Of a DNA stretch of 64,000 bases, positions 54,092 to 62,292 are shown piece after piece. The notes beneath the pieces were generated by a model, which was given only the letters and a program-made list of their open reading frames with translations, had not been told where the DNA came from and ran no database searches. Position numbers and translations under genes: made by a program. Positions within the stretch are counted from its first letter, which is position 1, and each line of letters begins with the position of its first letter. Origin of the DNA: Stutzerimonas stutzeri (GTDB lineage Bacteria; Pseudomonadota; Gammaproteobacteria; Pseudomonadales; Pseudomonadaceae); the NCBI RefSeq assembly GCF_024448715.1, contig NZ_JAMOHZ010000001.1, positions 310,001 to 374,000 on the forward strand, given 5' to 3'.

Positions 54092-55462
54092 TTAGGTTTT
54101 CAAACTTTCACGGAAGGCCGGATCGTCCAGGTACGCCACGTTGAGACGCGTCCAGGGGACGGGGACGTTACGGTTTACAGCGAAGATCGAACCAGGGGCG
54201 AGCATTACGCCTTTGCTCAGACAATGGCGGGTCAGGTCGTTGGTGTCATCGACACCGGGAAAACGGGCCCAGAGATAGAGGCTCTGTTCTGGACGGCAGA
54301 AAACTTCGGCATCCAGTTCATCGAGGATTTCCAGTCCGCGACGTGTGGCATCCCGGAGCCGATCCTGCAGGCGCGCCAGGTGTCTGAGGAAGTGCCCTTC
54401 CCCCAGGATCACGTCAATGGTGCGTTCGCTGTATTCGGCGCCGCTGTTGTGCAGGAGCATCTTCAGGTCGGCCAGTTCCTCGATGCGCTGTTTGCTGCCA
54501 GCGATAAAACCGACCCGCAGTGCCGCTGAGATCGATTTTGAAAAGCTCCCCAGATACAGCGTACGGCTCAGTTGATCCAGGGCCGAGAGCTTGACCGACG
54601 AACTTGGCTTGAAGTCGGCCATGGCATCGTTCTCTACGATGAGCAGGTCATGGATATTGGCGATCTGTAGCAGTCGATGCGCCTTGGCTGGCGAGAGGTC
54701 GGACCCAGTAGGGTTATGCCCGATGGACTGCAGAAAGAACAACTTGGGTTTGTGCCGCTTGAGGATACGCTCCAGTGCGTCCAGGTCAGGGCCGTCCGCT
54801 TGGCGAGGCACCCCGAGCATGCGCGCGCCTTGCAGCTGCAACTTACCGAACAGAGGGTAGTAACCCGGGTCCTCCACCAGCACGACGTCGCGCGGCATCA
54901 CATAGCGGCGAATGATCAAATCCATCCCGTGGTTCGCGCCGAGAGTCGTGACGACCTGCCTTGGCGAGACGGTGATCGCGTAGTCTGCGAGCTTTTGAAT
55001 CAGCCGTTGGCGCAGCCCTGGATTGCCAAGACGCGTGCCATAGCGAAACAGGGTTGTGACTCCTCCCCTCACCACCTGGCGGTGAAACCTGTCCAGGCGC
55101 ATATCCATCAGCCACTCCACCGGTGGAAATCCTTCACCTAGATGCGAGTGTCCCGGCTCGCGCACGAACTGCTGGCGCATCATCCAGATGGTGTCCAGCG
55201 CGCGGGTATAAGGCTCCGACTCATCGTCCTCCGTGCTGATCGCTGGTGCGTCGCAGACAAAGAAGCCGCGGCCATGGCGGCCTTCGACCAACCCTTGCGA
55301 AGCCAGGTGCTCATAGGCGGCGATGACCGTGTTTTTCGAGTACCGGTGCAGGCGCATGTACTCGCGTAGCGAAGGCAGCTTGTCCCCGGCCTTGAAAGCG
55401 CCATCGGCTATCTGCTGCGCAATGGCTGCGGCAACTTTTTGCGCAAGCGTCTGACGAGCCAT
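54092..55462 (-). CDS. MocR-type regulator: GntR HTH fused to a PLP-dependent aminotransferase-like domain
   Basis: 456 aa. N-terminal GntR-type winged HTH (MARQTLAQKVAAAIAQQIADGAFKAGDKLPSLREYMRLHRYSKNTVIAAYEHLASQGLVEGRHGRGFFV), linker, then a fold-type I aminotransferase domain with TTLGANHGMDLIIRRY, FLQSIGHNPTGSDLSPAKAHRLL, ENDAMADF and the PLP-binding Lys in YLGSFSKSISAALRVGF. MocR proteins sense amino or vitamin-type ligands through PLP. It is divergent from mvaA and is the only regulator in the module, so control of the mevalonate genes is likely. ATG 55462 is chosen; a 20-residue upstream extension crosses the candidate operator. Confidence 0.88.
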   Translation of the reverse strand: MARQTLAQKVAAAIAQQIADGAFKAGDKLPSLREYMRLHRYSKNTVIAAYEHLASQGLVEGRHGRGFFVCDAPAISTEDDESEPYTRALDTIWMMRQQFVREPGHSHLGEGFPPVEWLMDMRLDRFHRQVVRGGVTTLFRYGTRLGNPGLRQRLIQKLADYAITVSPRQVVTTLGANHGMDLIIRRYVMPRDVVLVEDPGYYPLFGKLQLQGARMLGVPRQADGPDLDALERILKRHKPKLFFLQSIGHNPTGSDLSPAKAHRLLQIANIHDLLIVENDAMADFKPSSSVKLSALDQLSRTLYLGSFSKSISAALRVGFIAGSKQRIEELADLKMLLHNSGAEYSERTIDVILGEGHFLRHLARLQDRLRDATRRGLEILDELDAEVFCRPEQSLYLWARFPGVDDTNDLTRHCLSKGVMLAPGSIFAVNRNVPVPWTRLNVAYLDDPAFRESLKT

Positions 55463-55506
55463 GGTGGAGTTCCGGTGAGAGTGCAGGCTCGAACTGTCTC
55501 GCGAAA

Positions 55507-55530
55507 CTGTACCTTCTTTCAAGGATACAG
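55507..55530. promoter_or_regulatory. Candidate MocR operator in the mocR-mvaA divergent region
   Basis: Inverted half-sites CTGTACC (55507-55513) and GGATACAG (55523-55530) separated by nine bases, CTGTA...TACAG at the edges, in the 121-bp gap between the two divergent starts. Assignment by position only. Confidence 0.4.
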
Positions 55531-55552
55531 ACGGGCTACCGTTGACGCATCC

Positions 55553-55560
55553 AACAACAA
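55553..55560 (+). promoter_or_regulatory. A-rich Hfq/Crc-type motif in the mvaA leader
   Basis: AACAACAA, within CCAACAACAACTGAC, about 24 nt before the mvaA start and just upstream of its GAGGAG; matches the AAYAAYAA pattern. Confidence 0.45.
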
Positions 55561-55583
55561 CTGACTCCCCGAGGAGCGCCCTG

Positions 55584-56870
55584 ATGTCCGTTGACTCCCG
55601 CTTGTCCCCATTCCGAAACCTTTCCCCTGGCCAGCGCCTCGAGCACCTTCAGCAGCTGCTCACTTTGCCCGAAGCAGACACTGCCCTGCTGCGTGATGTC
55701 GGCGCGCTGCCGTTGGAAATTGCAGACGGAATGATCCAAAACGTGGTGGGCAAGTTCGAGTTGCCTTACGCCATCGCCAGCAACTTCCAAATCAATGGTC
55801 GCGACATCCTGATCCCGCTGGTGGTCGAGGAGCCGTCCATCATCGCTGCGGCTTCATTCATGGCGAAGCTGGCGCGCCCGACAGGTGGGTTCCTCACCTC
55901 CAGCAGTGCGCCGCTCATGCGCGCCCAGGTCCAGATCGTGGGCGTGGATGATCCCTGCAACGCCCGCCTCAGCCTGCTGCGCAACAAGGAGGAGATCGTT
56001 GCCCTGGCCAACAGCAAGGACCAGTTACTGAACAAGCTGGGCGGCGGCTGCCGGGACATCGAGGTGCATACCTTTATCGAGAGCCCACGGGGGCCGATGC
56101 TCGTTGCACACCTGATTGTCGACGTACGCGACGCCATGGGCGCTAACACGGTTAATACCATGGCCGAGGCCGTGGCACCTTTGATGGAGCGGCTCACCGG
56201 CGGCAAGGTGCGCCTTCGCATCCTTTCTAACCTGGCCGACTTGCGCCTGGCGCGTGCCCAGGTGCGTATCGCGCCCGAACAGCTGGACACCACCGACTAC
56301 AACGGGGCAGATGTGATTGAGGGCATCATCGACGCCTATACGTTCGCCGCGATTGACCCGTACCGGGCCGCGACCCACAACAAGGGCATCATGAACGGCA
56401 TTGACCCACTGGTAGTCGCTACCGGCAACGATTGGCGCGCAGTGGAAGCAGGCGCGCATGCCTATGCCTGTCGCAACGGGCACTACGGCTCGCTGACGAC
56501 CTGGGAAAAGGACGGCAGCGGCCATCTGGTCGGCACCATCGAGATGCCCATGCCGCTGGGCTTGGTGGGCGGCGCAACCAAGACCCATCCCCTGGTGCAG
56601 CTTTCCCTGCGCATCCTGGGTGTGAAGACCGCCCAGGAGCTGGCTGAGATTGCCGTCGCCGTTGGCCTGGCGCAGAACTTGGGCGCTCTGCGGGCGCTGT
56701 CTACCGAAGGAATCCAGCGCGGCCACATGGCGCTGCACGCTCGCAACATCGCGTTGTCAGCCGGTGCACGCGGTGATGAGGTCGATTGGGTGGTCAAGCG
56801 CATGGTCGAGGCCAAGGACGTGCGCGCGGATCGCGCCGAAGCGCTGCTCAACGAGAAGCGCGGCCAATGA
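55584..56870 (+). CDS. mvaA: Degradative (class II) HMG-CoA reductase
   Basis: Converts mevalonate + CoA + 2 NAD+ to HMG-CoA in bacteria that use mevalonate as carbon source. The product is 428 aa, as in Pseudomonas mevalonii, and its catalytic residues fall at exactly the same numbers: Glu83 ([12 protein letters not shown]), Lys267 (HNKGIMNG), Asp283 ([12 protein letters not shown]) and His381 (HMALHARN). No membrane anchor is present, as expected for class II. GAGGAG lies seven bases before ATG 55584; the frame extends 14 codons upstream. It is followed by HMG-CoA lyase with a 4-nt overlap, indicating a catabolic, not biosynthetic, role. Confidence 0.96.
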   Translation: MSVDSRLSPFRNLSPGQRLEHLQQLLTLPEADTALLRDVGALPLEIADGMIQNVVGKFELPYAIASNFQINGRDILIPLVVEEPSIIAAASFMAKLARPTGGFLTSSSAPLMRAQVQIVGVDDPCNARLSLLRNKEEIVALANSKDQLLNKLGGGCRDIEVHTFIESPRGPMLVAHLIVDVRDAMGANTVNTMAEAVAPLMERLTGGKVRLRILSNLADLRLARAQVRIAPEQLDTTDYNGADVIEGIIDAYTFAAIDPYRAATHNKGIMNGIDPLVVATGNDWRAVEAGAHAYACRNGHYGSLTTWEKDGSGHLVGTIEMPMPLGLVGGATKTHPLVQLSLRILGVKTAQELAEIAVAVGLAQNLGALRALSTEGIQRGHMALHARNIALSAGARGDEVDWVVKRMVEAKDVRADRAEALLNEKRGQ

Positions 56871-57793
56871 GTACCGATGCGGTCAGGCTGGTTGAGGTCG
56901 GCCCGCGCGATGGCTTACAGAACGAGCCGCGCGCCTTGCCCGTGGATACTCGCGTCAGGCTGATCGAACGGCTCGTCGCGGCAGGCCTGCGCCACTTGGA
57001 AGTCGGCGCGTTCGTCTCGCCTCGCTGGGTCCCGCGGATGGCAGGTTCCGACGAGATCATGCGCTGCCTCGCTCCGTTGCCTAGCGTCACCTACAGCGCG
57101 CTGGTACCCAACGAGAAAGGCCTGAACTCGGCATTGAAAAGCGGCTGCCGCGAGGTCGCCGTGTTCGCAGCCGCCTCGGAAGCTTTCTCGCAGCGGAACA
57201 TAAACTGTTCCATTACCGAAAGCCTGGAGCGGTTTGAACCGGTCCTCAGCAAAGCCAAGGAAGGGGGCATAGCCGTGCGTGGCTATGTCTCCTGCGCGCT
57301 GGGTTGCCCCCTCAGCGGCGACGTTGAGATAGCCGAGGTTGTCCGGGTCAGCGCCGCGCTGTATGAGATGGGCTGCTATGAAGTCAGCCTGGGCGACACC
57401 ATCGGCACCGGCACGCCGGGCAAGACCCGCGCCCTGATTGAGGCCTGCGCTTCGGAAATACCGATCGCTGCCCTCGCCGGTCATTTCCACGATACCTACG
57501 GTATGGCTGCGGCCAACCTGCACGCGGCGCTGGAGGCCGGCGTTCGGGTATTCGACAGCTCCGTCTCCGGGCTTGGCGGCTGCCCCTATTCACCAGGCGC
57601 TACCGGCAATGTCGCAACGGAGGACGTCGTCTACCTGCTCCATGGCCTGGGTATTCAAACCGGCGTGAACTTGGACACGCTGGTGGACACCGGCACGTTC
57701 ATCGACCATGAGCTTGGTCGGCAGACGGCTTCACGTACAGCGAAGGCAATCAAGGCAAGACGGGAGCGAACGCTCGAACGCACCCCGACCTGA
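56867..57793 (+). CDS. mvaB: HMG-CoA lyase
   Basis: Cleaves HMG-CoA to acetoacetate and acetyl-CoA, the second step of mevalonate breakdown. 308 aa, TIM-barrel HMGL-like. Motifs: [12 protein letters not shown] (metal Asp, catalytic Arg), [24 protein letters not shown] (metal His pair) and the active-site loop [25 protein letters not shown] with the catalytic Cys. The ATG overlaps the mvaA stop (ATGA), so translation is coupled; the 27-residue upstream extension lies inside mvaA and is not used. Confidence 0.95.
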   Translation: MSTDAVRLVEVGPRDGLQNEPRALPVDTRVRLIERLVAAGLRHLEVGAFVSPRWVPRMAGSDEIMRCLAPLPSVTYSALVPNEKGLNSALKSGCREVAVFAAASEAFSQRNINCSITESLERFEPVLSKAKEGGIAVRGYVSCALGCPLSGDVEIAEVVRVSAALYEMGCYEVSLGDTIGTGTPGKTRALIEACASEIPIAALAGHFHDTYGMAAANLHAALEAGVRVFDSSVSGLGGCPYSPGATGNVATEDVVYLLHGLGIQTGVNLDTLVDTGTFIDHELGRQTASRTAKAIKARRERTLERTPT

Positions 57794-57805
57794 CGCGTTT
57801 TTCCC

Positions 57806-57818
57806 AATAACAACAAAA
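57806..57818 (+). promoter_or_regulatory. A-rich Hfq/Crc-type motif in the transporter leader
   Basis: AATAACAACAAAA after the mvaB stop and 25 nt before the small leader ORF; almost identical to the motif in front of dguC (both within CCCAATAACAACAA). Confidence 0.5.
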
Positions 57819-57842
57819 GCCCACCAGGGCAGGAGAAGCATC

Positions 57843-57905
57843 GTGGAATATTCAATGGCCAAGACCCGTGCCCTACGTCTCTCCAGGCAGGAGGCACCGC
57901 TATGA
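57843..57905 (+). CDS. Small leader ORF (20 codons) coupled to the downstream membrane protein
   Basis: A GTG start eight bases after AGGAGAAG opens a 20-codon frame (VEYSMAKTRA...RQEAPL) whose TGA overlaps the ATG of the next gene (ATGA). The SD quality and stop-start overlap suggest it is translated and couples to the gene at 57902, which also has its own AGGAGG inside this ORF. It could be a regulatory leader peptide, or the remnant of a lost binding-protein gene that usually occupies this position. No family similarity can be claimed for so short a peptide. Confidence 0.45.
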   Translation: MEYSMAKTRALRLSRQEAPL

Positions 57906-58381
57906 ACAAGCCCGAGCTCTACGAAGTCTGGGGTGACACCGTCGACAGCCGTCACCTGGTTATGGCAATCATCATTGGCGCCTGCGTCAGCCTAGCCACC
58001 TTCTATCTCGCCCAACACCTGCTGCTCGGCTTGGTCGAGTCGCCGCAGATGGCGCGGGCTTACGCCATGCTGACCGGCATTTTGGGTTGTCTAGCCGGTG
58101 GCGTGATCAGCGCCATGTTGTTCAAGCCCAAGCGAGAAGTCGTCAAGCATATGGCCGACCCGACGTTCCGCCAGCAGGTGCTCGCCGATCTGACGGCAGA
58201 GCATGGCACCCTGGGACGGCTGGATGAGCTGCCACCCGAAGTAGTGGCCGAATTACGTGAGCTGGCGCTCTATGACCTGTTCCGTGAAGCCGAAGCCGCG
58301 GAGGTCCGGCATGCCACCGAAGTGCCCTCGCCTGTCGATGCGCTACCTGCGCAAGTCAGCCTGAGCGGAGGGCGTTCGTAA
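57902..58381 (+). CDS. Small membrane protein in the TctB position of a tripartite-tricarboxylate-type transporter
   Basis: 159 aa with two predicted membrane helices (HLVMAIIIGACVSLATFYLAQHLLLGL, ~18-44, and MARAYAMLTGILGCLAGGVISAMLF, ~50-74) and a charged cytoplasmic-type C-terminus (DLTAEHGTLGRLDELPPEVVAELRELALYDLFREAEAAEV). Classical TctB proteins have four to five helices, so this is TctB-like only by position and overlap: its stop shares one base with the ATG of the TctA-type gene. AGGAGG lies seven bases upstream. Probably an accessory subunit of the transporter. Confidence 0.7.
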   Translation: MNKPELYEVWGDTVDSRHLVMAIIIGACVSLATFYLAQHLLLGLVESPQMARAYAMLTGILGCLAGGVISAMLFKPKREVVKHMADPTFRQQVLADLTAEHGTLGRLDELPPEVVAELRELALYDLFREAEAAEVRHATEVPSPVDALPAQVSLSGGRS

Positions 58382-59769
58382 TGGAAGGCTTACTCGACCA
58401 GATCCTCGTCGCCTTTGGTATGGGACTTATCGGCGCAGTGGTGTTCGCCGCCATTGGCCTGATTTCCGGGAGTGATGAAACCACCACCCTCGCCCCCTTG
58501 ACCCTACTGGTGGTGCTCCTTGGCGTTCCGCCGGAGGGTGTGTTCACCTTCTTTCTTGCAGGCGCGGTGGCCAAACATATGACCCACGCGGTTCCGACCG
58601 CCTTGCTGGGCATTCCGGGCGACACCATGGCCACGCCATTGATGGCCGAAGCCAATTACTTGCGAAAACTCGGCGTACCTCACATCGCGCTTCGCAAGAT
58701 GATTTCTGGCGGTGCCATCGCCGCGCTCGTTGCCGTGCCGTTGTCGGTGTTGTTCGCGGTGCTGTTGGCCCCGTTCGGTGATGTGATCAAGGAGTTCGCG
58801 CCATGGGTGTTTCTCTGTGCCGCGATCCTTATTGCCTACTTCTCGGCCGGTCGGTGGGCCTCGGTGCTGACCCTGGTGCCCTTCGTGCTGGTCATCGTCG
58901 CGCTGCAGACGTTGACCGCGCAGCATGGGGTGAAGCTAGGCGTAAGTTATTTTCTCGGCATCGCGATTGGTCCCCTCATCGCTTCATTGTTCGCGCTCAT
59001 GTCTCCAGGGGAGCGCGTTCGCATGCAACGTGACGGCGTGCGGGTGTTTTCACTATCGCCGGACGTGAAAAGCTGGGGCGGATACTTTCCGAACCCGCTT
59101 AAGGTGCTCGACAAACGCCAGACCGGCATGACGTTGGCCACGGCCGCAGTGTCGAGTGCAACCTTCGTCTTCAGCCCGGTAGCGATGACAGTCATCATGG
59201 GCGAAGTGATCGGAGCGCGGATCAAGCACGCCTACCATCGCCTCACGACCGTGATCACTGCGCGCAACGGTGTAACCGAGGCGACCTACATCGCCGAGGC
59301 GCTGATCCCATTGATCGCCTTCGGCCTGCCATTGAGCCCTGTCGCTGCAGGTCCTGCCGCCCCGCTGTTCAACGCCCCGCCGCGCTTCTCGGTCGATAGC
59401 GCCACCGGCGAGATCAACAACCTGCATACGTTAATGAGTACGTGGGAGTTTTTCGGCTACGGCATGCTGGCCGTGATCATTGCCATCTTGATCGCATACC
59501 CGTTCTCCATGAATTTTGCACACCGGGCGGCATCGTTCGTCTCGCGCAAAGTCAGTCACGAAGCAGTCATCGCCACTTTTGTTGGGCTTATTCTGGTGAT
59601 CGGCATCTGGGAAGGCGGTCTGCTTGGCTTAATGGTGATTCTCACCGCTACTCGGAGGTTTCCTCTCGCGCTTTCTCGGCTTCAACATCGGCGTCCAGTT
59701 CATGGGGTACTACACCGCCGTATTGACCGTGCCGGCTCTGTTGGCCCTGGGCGGATGACTCCTGGGTGA
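58381..59769 (+). CDS. Tripartite tricarboxylate transporter permease, TctA family, frameshifted near its 3' end
   Basis: Large ~10-TM permease (GAVVFAAIGLISGSDETTTLAPLTLLVVLLGVPPEGVFTFFLAGAVAKHMTHAVPTALLGIPGDTMATPLM, IAEALIPLIAFGLPLSPVAAGPAAPLFN), TctA-type. The frame as read gives 462 aa, but after LLGLMVILTAT the last ~40 residues (RRFPLALSRLQHRRP...) are not membrane-like. From 59651 a different frame reads LGGFLSRFLGFNIGVQFMGY ... VPALLALGG and stops at 59758, exactly the expected TctA end. A 2-nt loss in a CTCT run near 59650 would explain this. Co-location with mvaAB suggests mevalonate as substrate (inference). No TctC binding protein is present. Confidence 0.85.
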   Translation: MEGLLDQILVAFGMGLIGAVVFAAIGLISGSDETTTLAPLTLLVVLLGVPPEGVFTFFLAGAVAKHMTHAVPTALLGIPGDTMATPLMAEANYLRKLGVPHIALRKMISGGAIAALVAVPLSVLFAVLLAPFGDVIKEFAPWVFLCAAILIAYFSAGRWASVLTLVPFVLVIVALQTLTAQHGVKLGVSYFLGIAIGPLIASLFALMSPGERVRMQRDGVRVFSLSPDVKSWGGYFPNPLKVLDKRQTGMTLATAAVSSATFVFSPVAMTVIMGEVIGARIKHAYHRLTTVITARNGVTEATYIAEALIPLIAFGLPLSPVAAGPAAPLFNAPPRFSVDSATGEINNLHTLMSTWEFFGYGMLAVIIAILIAYPFSMNFAHRAASFVSRKVSHEAVIATFVGLILVIGIWEGGLLGLMVILTATRRFPLALSRLQHRRPVHGVLHRRIDRAGSVGPGRMTPG

Positions 59770-59777
59770 CGCCGAAT

Positions 59778-59815
59778 TCGCCCTGCCTCCCATGACGGGG
59801 CGATTGGCTTTTTTC
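59778..59815 (+). terminator. Rho-independent terminator after the TctA-type gene
   Basis: Stem TCGCCCTG pairs with CGGGGCGA (one G-U) and is followed by TTGGCTTTTTTCC, just past the end of the permease gene. Confidence 0.75.
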
Positions 59816-59820
59816 CTTTA

Positions 59821-60266
59821 GCGGTACGACCTTCGGTGCAGTACCTGGCCCAAGCCCTAGAGGCGATCGCAGTGCCAGCGCTGGAAAACTACCAAACACA
59901 AGGCGACTACTTACGCTTCAAGGCGAGTGCCGAACCTCGTGCGACGGGCTCAGGTAAAGTCACCGAGTTCCCCTACTGCTTCCCTCCAAGCAAGAACGCA
60001 TTGTTCATTCAGCAGACCAGTGACCTGCACCATCAATGCGACCGACCATGAAGGCGCTGGGTATTCGTTACCGTCCTCCGTACAATGCGCGCCACACGTA
60101 CGCAACCATGTGCTTAATGGCAGGCATGACACCTGCTTTCATCGCTAAACAGCTCGGCCATTCGTTACAAATTCTCCTATCTCGATACGCTCGTTGGATC
60201 GATGGCGAAGGTGATTGGAACGAAATGAATAAGCTGAAAATGGGACCAAAACGGGACCAAGCGTAA
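59821..60266 (+). pseudogene. Phage-type tyrosine recombinase (integrase) remnant, C-terminal part, frameshifted
   Basis: Two adjacent frames together give the C-terminal catalytic region of a Pseudomonas-type integrase. The first frame contains FPPSKNALFIQQTSDLHHQ and is broken at about 60033; the second continues with RPTMKALGIRYRPPYNARHTYATMCLMAGMTPAFIAKQLGHS, with the R-H-T-Y-A-T block and the LGH box, then YARWI with the catalytic Tyr, ending at 60266. One lost base in a TGG codon at the junction (HHQ-W-RPT) explains the shift. The N-terminal half and core-binding domain are absent, so this is a dead fragment, probably marking the edge of an old insertion. Confidence 0.85.
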
Positions 60267-60300
60267 ATCCAAAACCCTGCAACCCGCGAGAATACTGGCT

Positions 60301-61887
60301 TTGATCTCCACCGCTAACATCACCATGCAGTTCGGCGCTAAACCGCTGTTCGAAAACGTCTCCGTCAAGTTCGGCAACGGCAATCGCTATGGCCTGATCG
60401 GCGCCAACGGTTGTGGCAAGTCGACCTTCATGAAAATTCTTGGTGGAGACCTGGAGCCGTCGGCAGGCCAAGTCATGCTCGAACCCAACGTGCGCCTGGG
60501 TAAGCTGCGTCAGGACCAGTTCGCCTACGAAGATTTCAACGTCATCGATACGGTGATCATGGGTCACGAGGAGCTGTGGAAAGTCAAAGCCGAGCGTGAG
60601 CGCATCTACTCGCTGCCGGAAATGAGCGAAGAAGACGGCATGGCGGTGGCCGAGCTGGAAACCGACTTCGCCGAAATGGATGGTTATACAGCCGAATCTC
60701 GCGCTGGCGAATTGCTACTGGGCTTGGGCATCCCACTTGAGCAACATTTCGGGCCAATGAGCGAAGTCGCACCTGGCTGGAAGCTGCGCGTGCTGCTGGC
60801 GCAGGCGCTGTTCTCCGATCCGGAAGTGTTGCTGCTCGACGAACCGACCAACCACCTGGACATCAACACCATTCGCTGGCTGGAAAATATCCTTACGGCG
60901 CGTAACAGCACCATGATCATCATTTCCCACGACCGGCACTTTCTGAACAGCGTGTGCACGCACATGGCTGACCTTGATTACGGCGAGCTGCGCCTGTTCC
61001 CGGGCAATTACGATGAATACATGACCGCTGCGACTCAGTCGCGCGAACAACTGCTGTCGGACAACGCCAAGAAGAAGGCGCAGATTGCTGAGCTGCAGAC
61101 GTTCGTCAGCCGCTTTTCTGCCAACGCTTCGAAGGCCAAACAGGCTACATCACGCGCCAAGCAGATCGACAAGATCCAGCTGGCCGAGGTCAAGCCGTCC
61201 AGCCGCGTCAGCCCGTTCATCCGTTTCGAGCAGACCAAGAAGTTGCACCGCCAGGCCGTGACCGTCGAGCACATGGCCAAGGGTTTCGATGGCAAGACGT
61301 TGTTCAAGAACTTCAGCTTCACCGTCGAGGCCGGCGAACGCGTCGCCATTATCGGCCCCAACGGCATTGGCAAAACTACTCTGCTGCGTACGCTGGTCGG
61401 CGAGCTGCAGCCCGATGCCGGTTCGGTTAAGTGGACCGAGAGCGCCGAGCTCGGCTATTACGCGCAGGACCACGCCGATGACTTCGAAGACGATGTGACG
61501 TTGTTCGACTGGATGGGTCAGTGGACCCAGGGCGGCGAACAGGTAGTACGCGGCACGCTCGGTCGCATGCTGTTCTCCAACGACGAGATCCTAAAATCCG
61601 TTCGGGTGATTTCCGGTGGTGAACAGGGCCGCATGCTGTTCGGCAAGCTGATTCTGAAAAAGCCCAACGTGCTGGTAATGGACGAACCGACCAACCACCT
61701 GGATATGGAATCGATCGAGGCGCTGAACCTGGCGCTGGAGAACTATCCGGGCACGCTGATCTTCGTCAGTCATGACCGAGAGTTCGTCGGCTCGCTGGCG
61801 ACGCGCATCATCGAGCTGTCGGACTCCGGTGTGACTGACTTCAGCGGCACCTACGATGACTACCTGCGTAGCCTCGGCGTGATCTGA
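60301..61887 (+). CDS. ybiT: ABC-F family ATPase YbiT
   Basis: Soluble, ribosome-associated ABC-F protein, 528 aa. Starts at TTG ([24 protein letters not shown]), in line with E. coli YbiT. Two ATPase domains: Walker [10 protein letters not shown] and GPNGIGKTT, Walker [12 protein letters not shown] and [10 protein letters not shown], with a linker rich in Lys/Gln ([46 protein letters not shown]) that reaches toward the tRNA/peptidyl centre in relatives. No membrane domain. The integrase remnant ends only 34 bp upstream, so the promoter region was probably replaced or interrupted there. Confidence 0.96.
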   Translation: MISTANITMQFGAKPLFENVSVKFGNGNRYGLIGANGCGKSTFMKILGGDLEPSAGQVMLEPNVRLGKLRQDQFAYEDFNVIDTVIMGHEELWKVKAERERIYSLPEMSEEDGMAVAELETDFAEMDGYTAESRAGELLLGLGIPLEQHFGPMSEVAPGWKLRVLLAQALFSDPEVLLLDEPTNHLDINTIRWLENILTARNSTMIIISHDRHFLNSVCTHMADLDYGELRLFPGNYDEYMTAATQSREQLLSDNAKKKAQIAELQTFVSRFSANASKAKQATSRAKQIDKIQLAEVKPSSRVSPFIRFEQTKKLHRQAVTVEHMAKGFDGKTLFKNFSFTVEAGERVAIIGPNGIGKTTLLRTLVGELQPDAGSVKWTESAELGYYAQDHADDFEDDVTLFDWMGQWTQGGEQVVRGTLGRMLFSNDEILKSVRVISGGEQGRMLFGKLILKKPNVLVMDEPTNHLDMESIEALNLALENYPGTLIFVSHDREFVGSLATRIIELSDSGVTDFSGTYDDYLRSLGVI

Positions 61888-61904
61888 GAATCGTCGCACA
61901 ACGA

Positions 61905-61932
61905 AACGCCCCGTTAAGCCGGGGCGTTTTTG
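61905..61932 (+). terminator. Rho-independent terminator of ybiT
   Basis: 9-bp stem AACGCCCCG / CGGGGCGTT with a 6-nt loop and TTTTT run, 17 bp after the stop codon. Confidence 0.9.
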
Positions 61933-61957
61933 TATCCGATACATCAGCCTCTGCTAC

Positions 61958-62223
61958 TCACAGCTGCAACAGCAATCGATACAGCCGCTGGACAGATAGT
62001 CGAACCACGCCACCTGATTGCGCAACGACGATCAACCAGAACATCAACTGGAACGACAACTCGCGGGTCTTGTGGCGCAATGCCTGCTGAGCGAGCAACG
62101 CACCCGGCCAGCCACTGAACAGTTCGAGATGTGCGCGAAGATCTCGTCACCGCCCTGCTCCGGCCGGATAAAGCCGGATCCCCTCTGATCGTTCCAGCTT
62201 TTCAGCTGACCGCGTAATTCCAT
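61958..62223 (-). pseudogene. Cold-shock-domain/DUF1294 protein with a large internal deletion
   Basis: The minus strand starts at ATG 62223 with MELRGQLKSWNDQRGSGFIR and continues to GGDEIFAHIS, a cold-shock domain. It then jumps, with a frame change near 62124, to LFSGWPGALLAQQALRHKTR and ELSFQLMFWLIVVAQSGG, the C-terminal part of a DUF1294 membrane domain, ending at TGA 61958-61960. In intact proteins of this type (roughly 200-240 aa) the CSD, a linker and the first membrane helices lie between these pieces. About two thirds of the gene appears to be missing, so it is not functional. Confidence 0.8.
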
Positions 62224-62292
62224 GGCACATGATCCGGTGGCAAAGCCGGTGATTCTAAAACCTTACTCTGCTAGCGACGAGACGCCAGATAT

